Below are positions 16,580-23,486 of a DNA stretch of 30,294 nucleotides, in pieces. Position 1 is the first letter of the stretch. Every line of letters starts with the position of its first letter. Both the position numbers and the translations under genes were made by a program. The stretch lies in contig DMTA01000353.1 in NCBI GenBank assembly GCA_003454835.1, positions 1 through 30,294 of the forward strand. Direction: 5' to 3'. A model generated the notes under the pieces. The model ran no database searches. It was not told where the DNA came from and saw only the letters and a list, made by a program, of their open reading frames with translations. This DNA is from Achromobacter sp. (lineage in GTDB: Bacteria; Pseudomonadota; Gammaproteobacteria; Burkholderiales; Burkholderiaceae_B).

Positions 16580-17344
16580 CTACGGCTTGTCCGCCGTGGC
16601 CGCCGCTGTACGCAGACGTGCTTCCGTGTTGTCGACGTGCGTGCGCGCGTGCTGCCGCGCCAACTCTACGTCGCCCTTCTCGATGGCGGCAAACAGCGCC
16701 TCGTGCTCCTTCTGCGCCTGCGCCCCGCGGCCCGCGATCTTGGCAGACCGCGAGCGCGACACGCGCAGGTTCTTCTTGAGCAACACCGCCAGGAAATCGA
16801 AGAAATTCAGATAGTGTTCATTGCGCGTGGCCCGCGCCACACAGCGGTGGAACTCCATGTCGGCATCCACGCCAACCGCCACGTCGCCGGACGCGATCGC
16901 GTCGGCCATCTTGCGCAGCGCCAGCCGCATCGCGGCCAGATCGTCCTCGTCCCGCCGAGCCGCCGCCAGAGGGGCTGCTTCGATCTCGAAGCCGCGGCGC
17001 AATTCCACGATGCGCAGCACCTGATCCGCATCGCCAATGTCCGCCGCCTGCATGCGCAACACAGACGGCCGCGCCGTCTGCATGACGGTCAGCCCACGGC
17101 CTTGCTTGCTTTGTACGATGCCATCGCCCTTCAGGCGGGAAACCGCTTCGCGCAGCACGGTGCGCGAAACGCCAAGCCGATTTGCGATGATCTGCTCAGG
17201 CGGCAGCACCTCGCCAACTTGGTAGTCGCCGCTGGTAATCTCGTCCAGCAGCATCTCGGTGACGCGGTCCGTCAGATTGGGCTCCGACGAGAACGGCGCG
17301 ACCGACTCTCTTTTCAACAGAACTCGGGAAGCTGAATCAGGCAT
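16580..17344 (-). CDS. GntR-family regulator, FadR/FCD subfamily, of the oxygenase operon
   Basis: A 254-residue GntR-type repressor. The winged helix-turn-helix spans about residues 24-90, with PPEQIIANRLGVSRTVLREA (48-67) as its core. The C-terminal FCD effector domain has the metal-binding pattern Asp162, His166, His214 and His236. FCD regulators usually sense small organic acids. It is on the same strand as the oxygenase genes, 36 bases upstream, and is probably the first gene of their transcript. A perfect palindrome (17430-17444) lies 86 bases before its start and is its likely operator. The start ATG at 17344 has only a weak ribosome binding site. Confidence 0.92.
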   Translation of the reverse strand: MPDSASRVLLKRESVAPFSSEPNLTDRVTEMLLDEITSGDYQVGEVLPPEQIIANRLGVSRTVLREAVSRLKGDGIVQSKQGRGLTVMQTARPSVLRMQAADIGDADQVLRIVELRRGFEIEAAPLAAARRDEDDLAAMRLALRKMADAIASGDVAVGVDADMEFHRCVARATRNEHYLNFFDFLAVLLKKNLRVSRSRSAKIAGRGAQAQKEHEALFAAIEKGDVELARQHARTHVDNTEARLRTAAATADKP

Positions 17345-18002
17345 AGGAAGTCTCGTCCGAAAACGTGCATCTCATTGCCAGCCCGCGTTGCCTCGGCTGT
17401 GGACGCGCCCCGGGAGGGGTGCGTTGAAAATACGATAATCGTATAAGGATGAGGGAAGGTATTAGGGGAAGTGCGGATGTGGGGTAGGAGAGTCACAGGG
17501 CCGACTTTCAAGAGCCATAGCCCGATCGCGATCTTCCATTTCGGGAAGGAGTTGTGCGCTAGCTCCTCGTTACCTCAGCCTGAAATGAAACCTATCAAAC
17601 TTAACGGCAACGCTCGCCACACGACTGGTCATATCTGGGGTTGGCGGGATTTCCCTCGTGCGATGAGGAACTCCTTGATAACCGGATTCTCCGAATTTCA
17701 GGCCCAGCAACTGCAAGCGCTCGCTTAAGCCCGCCAGAGATCAAGGGAGGATGGAAGCCTAGGGACTCGGGACTGCGGACATTTCAGCTGGGCGGCACGT
17801 TGCACAGGCCTGCCAGGAACTATCTCGATCACCATCGTGGTTCAATTCGACGGGATACCTACGTTCTCAGGCGATACCATAATTCGTCGAAAACTCCGCC
17901 ACCGATCGAGACACTGAGTTCCGCGCGAGCATGCATAGCCTGCTCTCCAGCCAATGGTCACAGCGAATGCTTTGCGCCGTTCCTCATCGAGAAATTCCCA
18001 AT
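17345..18002. other. Non-coding or degenerate stretch, left edge of the island
   Basis: Apart from the operator palindrome at 17430-17444, these 658 bases contain no convincing gene. Two open frames on the plus strand (17471-17728 and 17641-18006) lack a ribosome binding site and recognisable features. Base composition drops here compared with the flanking operons, so the junction of the island with the chromosome is probably within about 17450-17600. I found no clear flanking direct repeat, tRNA or integrase. Confidence 0.5.
17430..17444. promoter_or_regulatory. GntR operator candidate, ATACGAT-A-ATCGTAT
   Basis: A perfect 7+7 palindrome with a single central base lies in an AT-rich patch upstream of the GntR gene. 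Size, symmetry and position fit autoregulation by the FCD-type regulator and control of the whole downstream oxygenase operon. It is the most symmetrical element in this intergenic region. Confidence 0.6.
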
Positions 18003-18770
18003 CTAGATAATCGTGCCGTAGTCATACGTTTCGGACTCTTTGTACAAAATCAAATGACTAGCGAAGACCGTCGCCTGCCAGTTCGGGCCTAGAGCCCGTT
18101 GAATCACCCCCATGAGATCACGAACTGTTTGTGGTGGAGGAGGTATTTCCACCACAGCTACCCGCATCTCCAGGTGGGGCTGAGTACGCATAGCGCGCCC
18201 CCTCGCATCACGTAGGGTTTCATACCGCAACGTGTAGGGCAATGACAACTTAAGGGCGAAAACCGCCGCATCCACGGTCGTCTCGCCCGGAGCCACAAAC
18301 TCACCAACGATATCAATATTGATTGGATGTGAGTCATCGAATCCCTCGGGCCTCCGGTTGGTCTTTTCTCTTTTGCGACCAGGATCATTAGCGCCAAACC
18401 CGCTCCCGTTCCAAAGGACTGAACCATGAACGGCTTTGTAGTGCTTGATAAGCTGGGTTTCAAGATCCATAGCGGTAAATACCATGATGCGAATGGCCTT
18501 GAACCGTACACTTCCAGTCAGTGTCGGCCTATGAAGAATTTTCTTGGCATGACGCATCAACCTGGTGCGAAGGCCCGCTTCGGCGTCGGTTTTACCCACG
18601 TAGACCAGCTCGTCTCCGTGAAATAATTGATAAACCCCCTGGACGTCTGCAACCTCTCTCACGACTTCAGGCAGCAACAACCCTGCGTCGACCGAATCAA
18701 ACTGGTGTATTAGCTCCGTCCGCAGCGCACCCGGCAGATCGAATTCAAACTCTGAATACCCTACTGGCAA
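18003..18770 (-). CDS. GIY-YIG nuclease-like protein of the island, TTG start
   Basis: A 255-residue protein with a GIY-YIG nuclease domain at about residues 43-122. GVY (45-47) and VYVGKT (56-61) are the two signature strands. Arg70, His74, Glu104 and Asn121 fall in the order of the catalytic residues of Eco29kI-type enzymes. WNGSGFGANDPG-R (120-132) resembles WNSLIDGFGNHNPGKGR of the restriction enzyme at 20702. The C-terminal half (about 150-255) contains a charged beta-rich region that I do not recognise. There is no ATG near the start; the TTG at 18770 has an ideal AGGAG 6 bases upstream, so TTG is chosen. It diverges from the methyltransferase gene. It could be a second restriction nuclease, a modification-dependent nuclease or a stand-alone defence protein; no own methyltransferase is seen. 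Confidence 0.8.
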   Translation of the reverse strand: MPVGYSEFEFDLPGALRTELIHQFDSVDAGLLLPEVVREVADVQGVYQLFHGDELVYVGKTDAEAGLRTRLMRHAKKILHRPTLTGSVRFKAIRIMVFTAMDLETQLIKHYKAVHGSVLWNGSGFGANDPGRKREKTNRRPEGFDDSHPINIDIVGEFVAPGETTVDAAVFALKLSLPYTLRYETLRDARGRAMRTQPHLEMRVAVVEIPPPPQTVRDLMGVIQRALGPNWQATVFASHLILYKESETYDYGTII

Positions 18771-19491
18771 TTAATTCTCCTCGCCTGACCATCTTCCACC
18801 CCTTTGCGATCTCACGACGGATCAGGAGCGATTTGGACGAATTCTAGCGCGGCAAGGTTTTCAGAGGCCTCCTTGATTGGAGTAGTGCGGCTCCACGCCA
18901 ACAGCCGGCCGAACTAGCGGACACCCCTTTACAGGTTAGGAGCTAACCGCACCTCTTGAACAGGACAAAGCCTACATAGGCTAGACCTTTTTCGTGTTTG
19001 ACGACGCAATCGAACGCCGCTATTCGCGGATGTGCGGGTGCGCAGCTAATGCCGAGAAATTGGGTTCTTGCTGCATGTTCGACAATCAACTACACCTGCA
19101 TACCCTCACGAAGGCGCTATCTCAAAAGCATTTGCAGCAGGCCTCAAATTTGCCAGTGGCGTAATCGCGCAGTCCCGTGCAACCGGCGTCGGCAATGAGG
19201 GTTCCCCGCGTTAACGTCAACGATTGGGCAACAACCGAACTCCGCTGGGTTCGCTCACGCAGACTTAGACTCATCTAGCACCGTTCAGCCGCCCGAACAC
19301 ATCCATCGGGCACGCTGGTCGCATCGACTTCCGTGATACATTCCTCCTGCCTCCGCGCAGGTTCTGGCACACGCAGACACTCATTTGATCCACAGGGGTA
19401 CGTACTTACCGCACCCTACCTTTGCGTGCTCGCCTCTAGACGATACACTGTCTATATATACAGTAATTGTGGATCAAACAAGGTCGCCAAC
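18771..19491. other. Long intergenic region in the island with a promoter/operator for the methyltransferase
   Basis: About 720 bases without a supportable gene between the divergent GIY-YIG gene and the methyltransferase. It contains an inverted repeat GGTTAG-GAG-CTAACC (18934-18948) and, near the end, the near-palindrome at 19447-19464 ahead of the methyltransferase. Remaining open frames are short and lack ribosome binding sites. It may hold remnants of mobile DNA, but I cannot identify an element. Confidence 0.5.
19422..19464 (+). promoter_or_regulatory. Promoter with overlapping dyad for the methyltransferase gene
   Basis: TTGCGT (19422-19427) and TACACT (19444-19449), spaced by 16 bases, resemble a sigma-70 promoter. 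ACTGT-C-TATATA-T-ACAGT (19447-19464), an 18-base palindrome with one mismatched pair, overlaps the -10 region. It ends 27 bases before the start codon. C5-methyltransferases or partner regulators often control expression at such sites; no C-protein gene is present. Confidence 0.35.
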
Positions 19492-20700
19492 ATGAAATCA
19501 GTAGAGCTATTCGCCGGGGCGGGCGGACTGGCGATGGGCTGCGAAATCGCAGGCTTTGAACATCTTGCGGTAGTGGAGTGGGACAGGTGGGCCTGCGACA
19601 CCGTCCGAGAGAACCAAAAACGGGGCTATCCCCTGCTGGCGGGTTGGACCCTTCACGAAGGTGATGTACGGGAGTTCGACTGGGCTGCAATTCCGCGAGA
19701 CATCGAGCTGCTCGCGGGGGGCCCACCGTGTCAGCCGTTCTCCATTGGGGGCAAGCACGGAGCTCATGCCGACGCTAGGGACATGTTCCCTGCCACCGTG
19801 GAGATTTTGCGCAATCTGGCGCCGAAAGCCTTCATAGTTGAAAACGTCAAAGGCCTTACGCGGGCGACGTTCGCGAGCTACTTCAGCTACATAAGATTGC
19901 AGCTGGAGTTTCCAGATGTTCCACCCTTGGAAGACGAAGACTGGGCCGATCACTTGGTTCGTCTTCAGGCGGAAAGCCGGTCCGACAAGCGGAAGGGTAA
20001 GGGCCGCACGTACAAAGTCAGCTTTAAGCTTTTGAACGCGGCGAACTATGGTGTGCCGCAAAAGCGCGAGCGTGTATTCATAATCGGATTTCGGGATGAT
20101 GTGGACGTTCAGTGGTCCTTCCCCGAGGAAACTCACAGCTACGACGCGCTTCTGTACGATCAATGGATTACAGGCGCTTATTGGAAACGTCACGGATTGA
20201 AAGCTCCGCCAATTCCAGCCAGCATGGCAGGTCGAGTTGCAAAGCTGCACCAATTGAGTTTTGCGCCTCGCACTCAGCCATGGAGAACAGTCAGAGACGC
20301 TATTCACGACCTGCCAGACCCGACCTCTCTGGCCGCGCGTGACGTGCCCAACCATGTATTCCAGGGCGGCGCGCGAACCTATCCCGGCCATACAGGTAGC
20401 CCCCTTGATCTCCCGGCAAAAACTCTTAAAGCGGGAGGTCATGGCGTGCCGGGCGGTGAAAACATGCTCGTGCGGGAGGATGGAAGCGTCCGCTATTTCA
20501 CCGTGCGTGAGAGTGCGCGCATTCAAACATTCCCTGACGGATTCCGATTCCACGGAAGCTGGACCGAAACCATGCGACAACTTGGAAATGCGGTTCCGGT
20601 TATGCTTGCGCAGCGCATCGCGTCGAGTGTCGCCGAAAGTCTGGCCCTCGCGGGTTTAAAGCGTATAGCGAAGCAAATAAGAACGATCAAAGGACAGTAG
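19492..20700 (+). CDS. C5-cytosine DNA methyltransferase of an Eco29kI-type restriction-modification system
   Basis: A 402-residue DNA cytosine-5 methyltransferase that should protect the host from the adjacent nuclease. Conserved motifs appear in order: ELFAGAGGLAMG (I, 5-16, S-adenosylmethionine binding), GGPPCQPFS (IV, catalytic Cys80), ENVKG (VI, 117-121), PQKRERVFIIG (VIII), the variable target-recognition region, RYFTVRESARIQTFPDGF (IX) and GNAVPVMLA (X). I chose the ATG at 19492 because the frame extending upstream to 19333 precedes motif I with no family similarity. One base separates its stop from the GTG of the nuclease gene, a tight M-R operon. Base composition is lower in GC than the flanks. 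Eco29kI recognises CCGCGG; the same specificity here is an inference from the nuclease family. Confidence 0.93.
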   Translation: MKSVELFAGAGGLAMGCEIAGFEHLAVVEWDRWACDTVRENQKRGYPLLAGWTLHEGDVREFDWAAIPRDIELLAGGPPCQPFSIGGKHGAHADARDMFPATVEILRNLAPKAFIVENVKGLTRATFASYFSYIRLQLEFPDVPPLEDEDWADHLVRLQAESRSDKRKGKGRTYKVSFKLLNAANYGVPQKRERVFIIGFRDDVDVQWSFPEETHSYDALLYDQWITGAYWKRHGLKAPPIPASMAGRVAKLHQLSFAPRTQPWRTVRDAIHDLPDPTSLAARDVPNHVFQGGARTYPGHTGSPLDLPAKTLKAGGHGVPGGENMLVREDGSVRYFTVRESARIQTFPDGFRFHGSWTETMRQLGNAVPVMLAQRIASSVAESLALAGLKRIAKQIRTIKGQ

Positions 20701-20701
20701 C

Positions 20702-21352
20702 GTGACAAGCAACGTAATTCCGTTTAATCCTCTGGACAAAAAAAACCTTGGCGCTAGTGTCGCCGAGGCGCTGTTGACCAAGGAGGCGCATCCACTTGGA
20801 AACGTTCCGGTTTTCGAGGGAGCTGGAATTTACGCCATCTACTACACCGGGGACTTTGAAGCATATAAACCGGTTGCACGGTTAAACGCGGAAGAAAAGT
20901 TTCTATGGCCGATTTACGTTGGGAAGGCGGTACCCGCAGGTGCAAGAATGGGAGCTTCCACGGAACCCACGGCCGGGAAAGTTCTACACAAGCGACTCCG
21001 CGAACATGCCGACAGCGTGAGAGCTGCTGAGAATCTTGATATCAAAGACTTCTTTTGCCGATTCTTGGTAGTGGACGACATCTGGATTCCTCTGGGAGAG
21101 TCTCTGATCATTGCTCGGTTCACACCGGTATGGAATTCCTTGATTGATGGATTCGGCAACCACAATCCTGGCAAGGGTCGGCATGCGGGCATGCGTCCCC
21201 GCTGGGACGTCCTGCATCCTGGTCGCGCGTGGGCATTGAACTTGTCGGATAGACCTGAGAATCAAGCACATATCCTGCAAGACGCTTCGACGTATCTGTC
21301 CTCGCCACCATCGTGTCTATCAGCCCAATTTATCGCAGCGGAAGGCGAGTAG
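20702..21352 (+). CDS. Eco29kI-family GIY-YIG type II restriction endonuclease
   Basis: A 216-residue restriction endonuclease of the GIY-YIG fold, close in length to Eco29kI (about 214). GIY (42-44) and IYVGK (71-75) form the signature. KRLREH supplies Arg98 and His102; GES supplies Glu133; WN supplies Asn145. These match the order and near-identical spacing of the Eco29kI catalytic residues as I remember them. The FGNHNPGKGRHAGMRPRWD segment (151-169) follows. The start is GTG at 20702, one base after the methyltransferase stop, with AAAGGA upstream, indicating translational coupling. Family members cut CCGCGG (SacII-like); several such sequences are present in this window, so methylation would be needed for viability. 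It converges with the Vsr gene, ending 10 bases from it. Confidence 0.9.
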   Translation: MTSNVIPFNPLDKKNLGASVAEALLTKEAHPLGNVPVFEGAGIYAIYYTGDFEAYKPVARLNAEEKFLWPIYVGKAVPAGARMGASTEPTAGKVLHKRLREHADSVRAAENLDIKDFFCRFLVVDDIWIPLGESLIIARFTPVWNSLIDGFGNHNPGKGRHAGMRPRWDVLHPGRAWALNLSDRPENQAHILQDASTYLSSPPSCLSAQFIAAEGE

Positions 21353-21362
21353 TCTGGTTCCT

Positions 21363-21830
21363 TTACGCTGCTCGCGAGACGGGTAATTTCGCTCCGCGTG
21401 AATCAATTCGAGCCGCTAAAGGCGTATCCAAGAAGCTCCTTATTCGCGCGATGAGCGTGTCCATGTCACCAAGCTCGCACTCCCAGATGACGAGTACCGC
21501 CCATCCTTGCTCGACGAGCTTCGCCCAATTATCCTCATCGCGGGCTTTGTTGGATGCCAACTTATCGGTCCAAAATGCTTGGTTGGATTTAGGCATTCTG
21601 GCGAGCGCACAGTCGCAATGGCGATGCCAAAAGCAGCCGTTTATAAAGATGATCTTGCGACGACTGACAAATACCAAGTCGGGCTTCCCTGCGAGCTTTT
21701 TGTCATGCAACCGATAGCGATAGCCGGCCGCGTGTACAAGGCGCCGGACAATCATTTCAGGCTTGGTGTTCTTCCCCTTAATCAACGACATTCGCTGACT
21801 ACGGGCCTCACGGCTTAGAGAATCCGTCAT
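21363..21830 (-). CDS. vsr: Very short patch repair endonuclease (Vsr)
   Basis: A 155-residue Vsr endonuclease, which nicks next to T:G mismatches produced when 5-methylcytosine is deaminated. It has SLIKGKNTKPE near the N-terminus, GKPDLVF with catalytic-type Asp51, FINGCFWHRHCDC (62-74) with the zinc/metal His and Cys residues, FW-x2-K-x3-N, and GWAVLVIWECEL (109-120). I chose the ATG at 21830, preceded by GGAGG at 7 bases; the frame is open to 21863 without family similarity. It accompanies the C5-methyltransferase, as is common in such systems, and is transcribed toward the nuclease gene. It diverges from the prolyl isomerase at 22006. Confidence 0.92.
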   Translation of the reverse strand: MTDSLSREARSQRMSLIKGKNTKPEMIVRRLVHAAGYRYRLHDKKLAGKPDLVFVSRRKIIFINGCFWHRHCDCALARMPKSNQAFWTDKLASNKARDEDNWAKLVEQGWAVLVIWECELGDMDTLIARIRSFLDTPLAARIDSRGAKLPVSRAA

Positions 21831-22005
21831 AACCTTACCTCCGACATGTCGCGCGCATCGCACGATGTCGTCGGGGCTAAGCTGGCCCCGTCGCCGTCAC
21901 CATGACCTTGCACCTTTGTCTGTCTTGAGTAGGTTACGCTAACAGCTCGACTGTCCCAAATGCGTTACTCTCCCCTCCCCAAATCAGTCTGCAAGGAGTT
22001 CCCAC

Positions 22006-22287
22006 ATGGCACAAGCCTCCGCCCGTCACATCCTCGTTTCCACCGAAGCGAAGGCCAACGAACTCAAGACCGCCATCGAGAATGGCGCTGACTTCGCCCA
22101 GCTCGCCAAGGAAAACTCGAGCTGCCCGTCGAGCCGCGACGGTGGCAATCTGGGCACCTTCGGCCCGGGCCAGATGGTTAAGGAATTCGACACCGTCGTG
22201 TTCAGCGCCCCGGTTGGCGAAGTGCAAGGCCCGGTGAAGACCCAGTTCGGCTACCACCTGGTTGAAGTGACCAGCCGCAAGGACTAA
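22006..22287 (+). CDS. ppiC: Parvulin-type peptidyl-prolyl cis-trans isomerase (PpiC-like)
   Basis: A 93-residue stand-alone parvulin domain without signal peptide, therefore cytosolic, matching E. coli PpiC in length. ARHILV (6-11, His8), Cys40, LGTFGPGQMVKEFD (49-62, Met57 and Phe61) and FGYHLVEV (81-88, His84) are the active-site residues of the family. AAGGAG lies 7 bases before the ATG. The gene is high in GC like the chromosome and lies just past the island. It ends in a strong terminator (22308-22350) and is probably monocistronic. Confidence 0.93.
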   Translation: MAQASARHILVSTEAKANELKTAIENGADFAQLAKENSSCPSSRDGGNLGTFGPGQMVKEFDTVVFSAPVGEVQGPVKTQFGYHLVEVTSRKD

Positions 22288-22307
22288 GTCCTCGCAGCCA
22301 ATTGGCT

Positions 22308-22350
22308 AAAAAAGCCGCCGCCAGGAGCGATCCTGGCGGCGGCTTTTTTT
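22308..22350. terminator. Strong intrinsic terminator, bidirectional
   Basis: GCCGCCGCCAGGA (22314-22326), a GCGA loop, and TCCTGGCGGCGGC (22331-22343) form a perfect 13-bp stem. It is followed by seven T (22344-22350) and preceded by six A (22308-22313). It ends the prolyl isomerase transcript and could work in both directions. Confidence 0.95.
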
Positions 22351-22398
22351 CGCCTGGCGCCAGTGCTCCCGCACGCTGCACCGCAGCACCGGATTCCC

Positions 22399-22437
22399 TA
22401 TCAATTGATAATTTCTGTTCAGGTGACAGGACCTGAA
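22399..22437. promoter_or_regulatory. Paired dyads upstream of the BKACE operon
   Basis: TATCAATTGATA (22399-22410) is a perfect 12-base palindrome. TTCAGGT-N6-ACCTGAA (22418-22437) is a perfect 7+7 inverted repeat. They lie in the 171 bases between the terminator and the BKACE start codon at 22522. They are likely operator sites for the operon's regulator, possibly the LysR at 25536-26462 or a regulator encoded elsewhere. Confidence 0.45.
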
Positions 22438-22521
22438 GGCCTGCGACAGAATGGCCCAGACCCGGAGGAGACAGCCGGGGCCACAAGAATCCACAGCGCA
22501 AACAAACCGCGCCAGAGGCCC

Positions 22522-23454
22522 ATGAAAAAGTCCAGGAAGGTCATCATCACCTGCGCCATCACCGGTTCGGTCCACACGCCGTCGATGTCGCCCCATCTGC
22601 CCGTCACCCCCGATCAGATCGCGCAGTCCGCGCTGGATGCCGCCGAGGCGGGCGCGGCCATCGTGCATCTGCACGCCCGTCAGCCGGACACCGGCCAGCC
22701 CACGCAGGATCCGGCGCTGTACGCGCAGTTTCTGCCGCGCATCAAGGAGGCGTCGGACGTCGTGGTCAACATCACGACGGGCGGTTCGCCGGTGTTGCCC
22801 ATTGCCGAGCGCATGGCGCCGGCGCTGCAGTTCAAGCCCGAAGTCGCGTCGCTGAACATGGGGTCGATGAACTTCGGGATGTATGAATTGCTGGAGCGCT
22901 TCAAGGAGTTCAAACACGCGTGGGAACGTCCTTATCTGGAGGGCAGCAATGACCTGATCTTTCGCAACACGTTCAAGGACATCGAGCACATCCTCACGTC
23001 TTGCAGCGACAACGGCACGCGCTTCGAGATCGAGTGCTACGACATCGGCCACCTGTACACCGCCGCGCATTTCGTGGACCGCAAGCTGCTCAAGCCGCCG
23101 TTCCTGATCCAGTCGGTGTTCGGCATCCGCGGCGGCATCGGTACGCATCCCGAAGACGTGATGATGATGAAGCGCACCGCGGACCGGTTGTTTGGCGACG
23201 ATTACATCTGGTCAGTGCTGGCCGCCGGGCGCAAGCAGACGCCGCTGGCAACGATGGCGGCCACGATGGGCGGGAACGTGCGCGTGGGTCTGGAGGATTC
23301 GTTGTGGGACGGTCCCGGTGAACTGGCACAGTCCAACGCAGACCAGGTGCGCCGCATCCGGCGCATTCTGGAAGATCTGTCCTTGCAGATCGCAACGCCT
23401 GACGATGCGCGCGAGACGCTGCAACTGAAGGGACGCGGCAACGTCGCGTTCTGA
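22522..23454 (+). CDS. Beta-keto acid cleavage enzyme (BKACE; 3-keto-5-aminohexanoate cleavage family)
   Basis: A 310-residue member of the BKACE (DUF849/Kce) family. These Zn-dependent TIM-barrel enzymes cleave a beta-keto acid using acetyl-CoA, giving acetoacetate and an acyl-CoA. HLHAR supplies the zinc ligands His49 and His51. TCAITGSVHTP (10-20), VNITTGG, SLNMGSMNFG and GIRGGIGTHPED are further family segments. I chose the ATG at 22522, preceded by AGAGG; the frame is open upstream to 22363 into the promoter dyads, which is not coding. It is followed by an ABC binding protein and an SDR dehydrogenase, so the operon may import a beta-hydroxy acid, oxidise it and cleave it. The family is known to vary in substrate, so the name 3-keto-5-aminohexanoate should not be taken literally. 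Confidence 0.88.
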   Translation: MKKSRKVIITCAITGSVHTPSMSPHLPVTPDQIAQSALDAAEAGAAIVHLHARQPDTGQPTQDPALYAQFLPRIKEASDVVVNITTGGSPVLPIAERMAPALQFKPEVASLNMGSMNFGMYELLERFKEFKHAWERPYLEGSNDLIFRNTFKDIEHILTSCSDNGTRFEIECYDIGHLYTAAHFVDRKLLKPPFLIQSVFGIRGGIGTHPEDVMMMKRTADRLFGDDYIWSVLAAGRKQTPLATMAATMGGNVRVGLEDSLWDGPGELAQSNADQVRRIRRILEDLSLQIATPDDARETLQLKGRGNVAF

Positions 23455-23486
23455 AAACACACATCCATCCAGTGGAGAGACGAGAC

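Noticed and set aside
15476..17335. A 619-codon open frame on the plus strand
   Set aside because: It is antisense to the Rieske alpha and GntR genes, whose motifs are unambiguous.
17641..18006. A 121-codon frame on the plus strand at the left edge of the island
   Set aside because: It has a TTG start with no ribosome binding site, no recognisable sequence pattern, and overlaps the end of the GIY-YIG gene.
18934..18948. GGTTAG-GAG-CTAACC inverted repeat as an insertion-sequence end or attachment site
   Set aside because: No transposase, second copy or target duplication was seen; it is noted only within the intergenic description.
19507..20580. A 357-codon open frame on the minus strand
   Set aside because: It lies opposite the methyltransferase, which has all C5-methyltransferase motifs; the antisense frame has none of any family.
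17470..21980. Flanking direct repeats marking the island as an integrative element
   Set aside because: I looked near both edges and found only a short imperfect inverted similarity (GTGACTCTCC / GTTACTCTCC), which is too weak; there is no integrase or tRNA.
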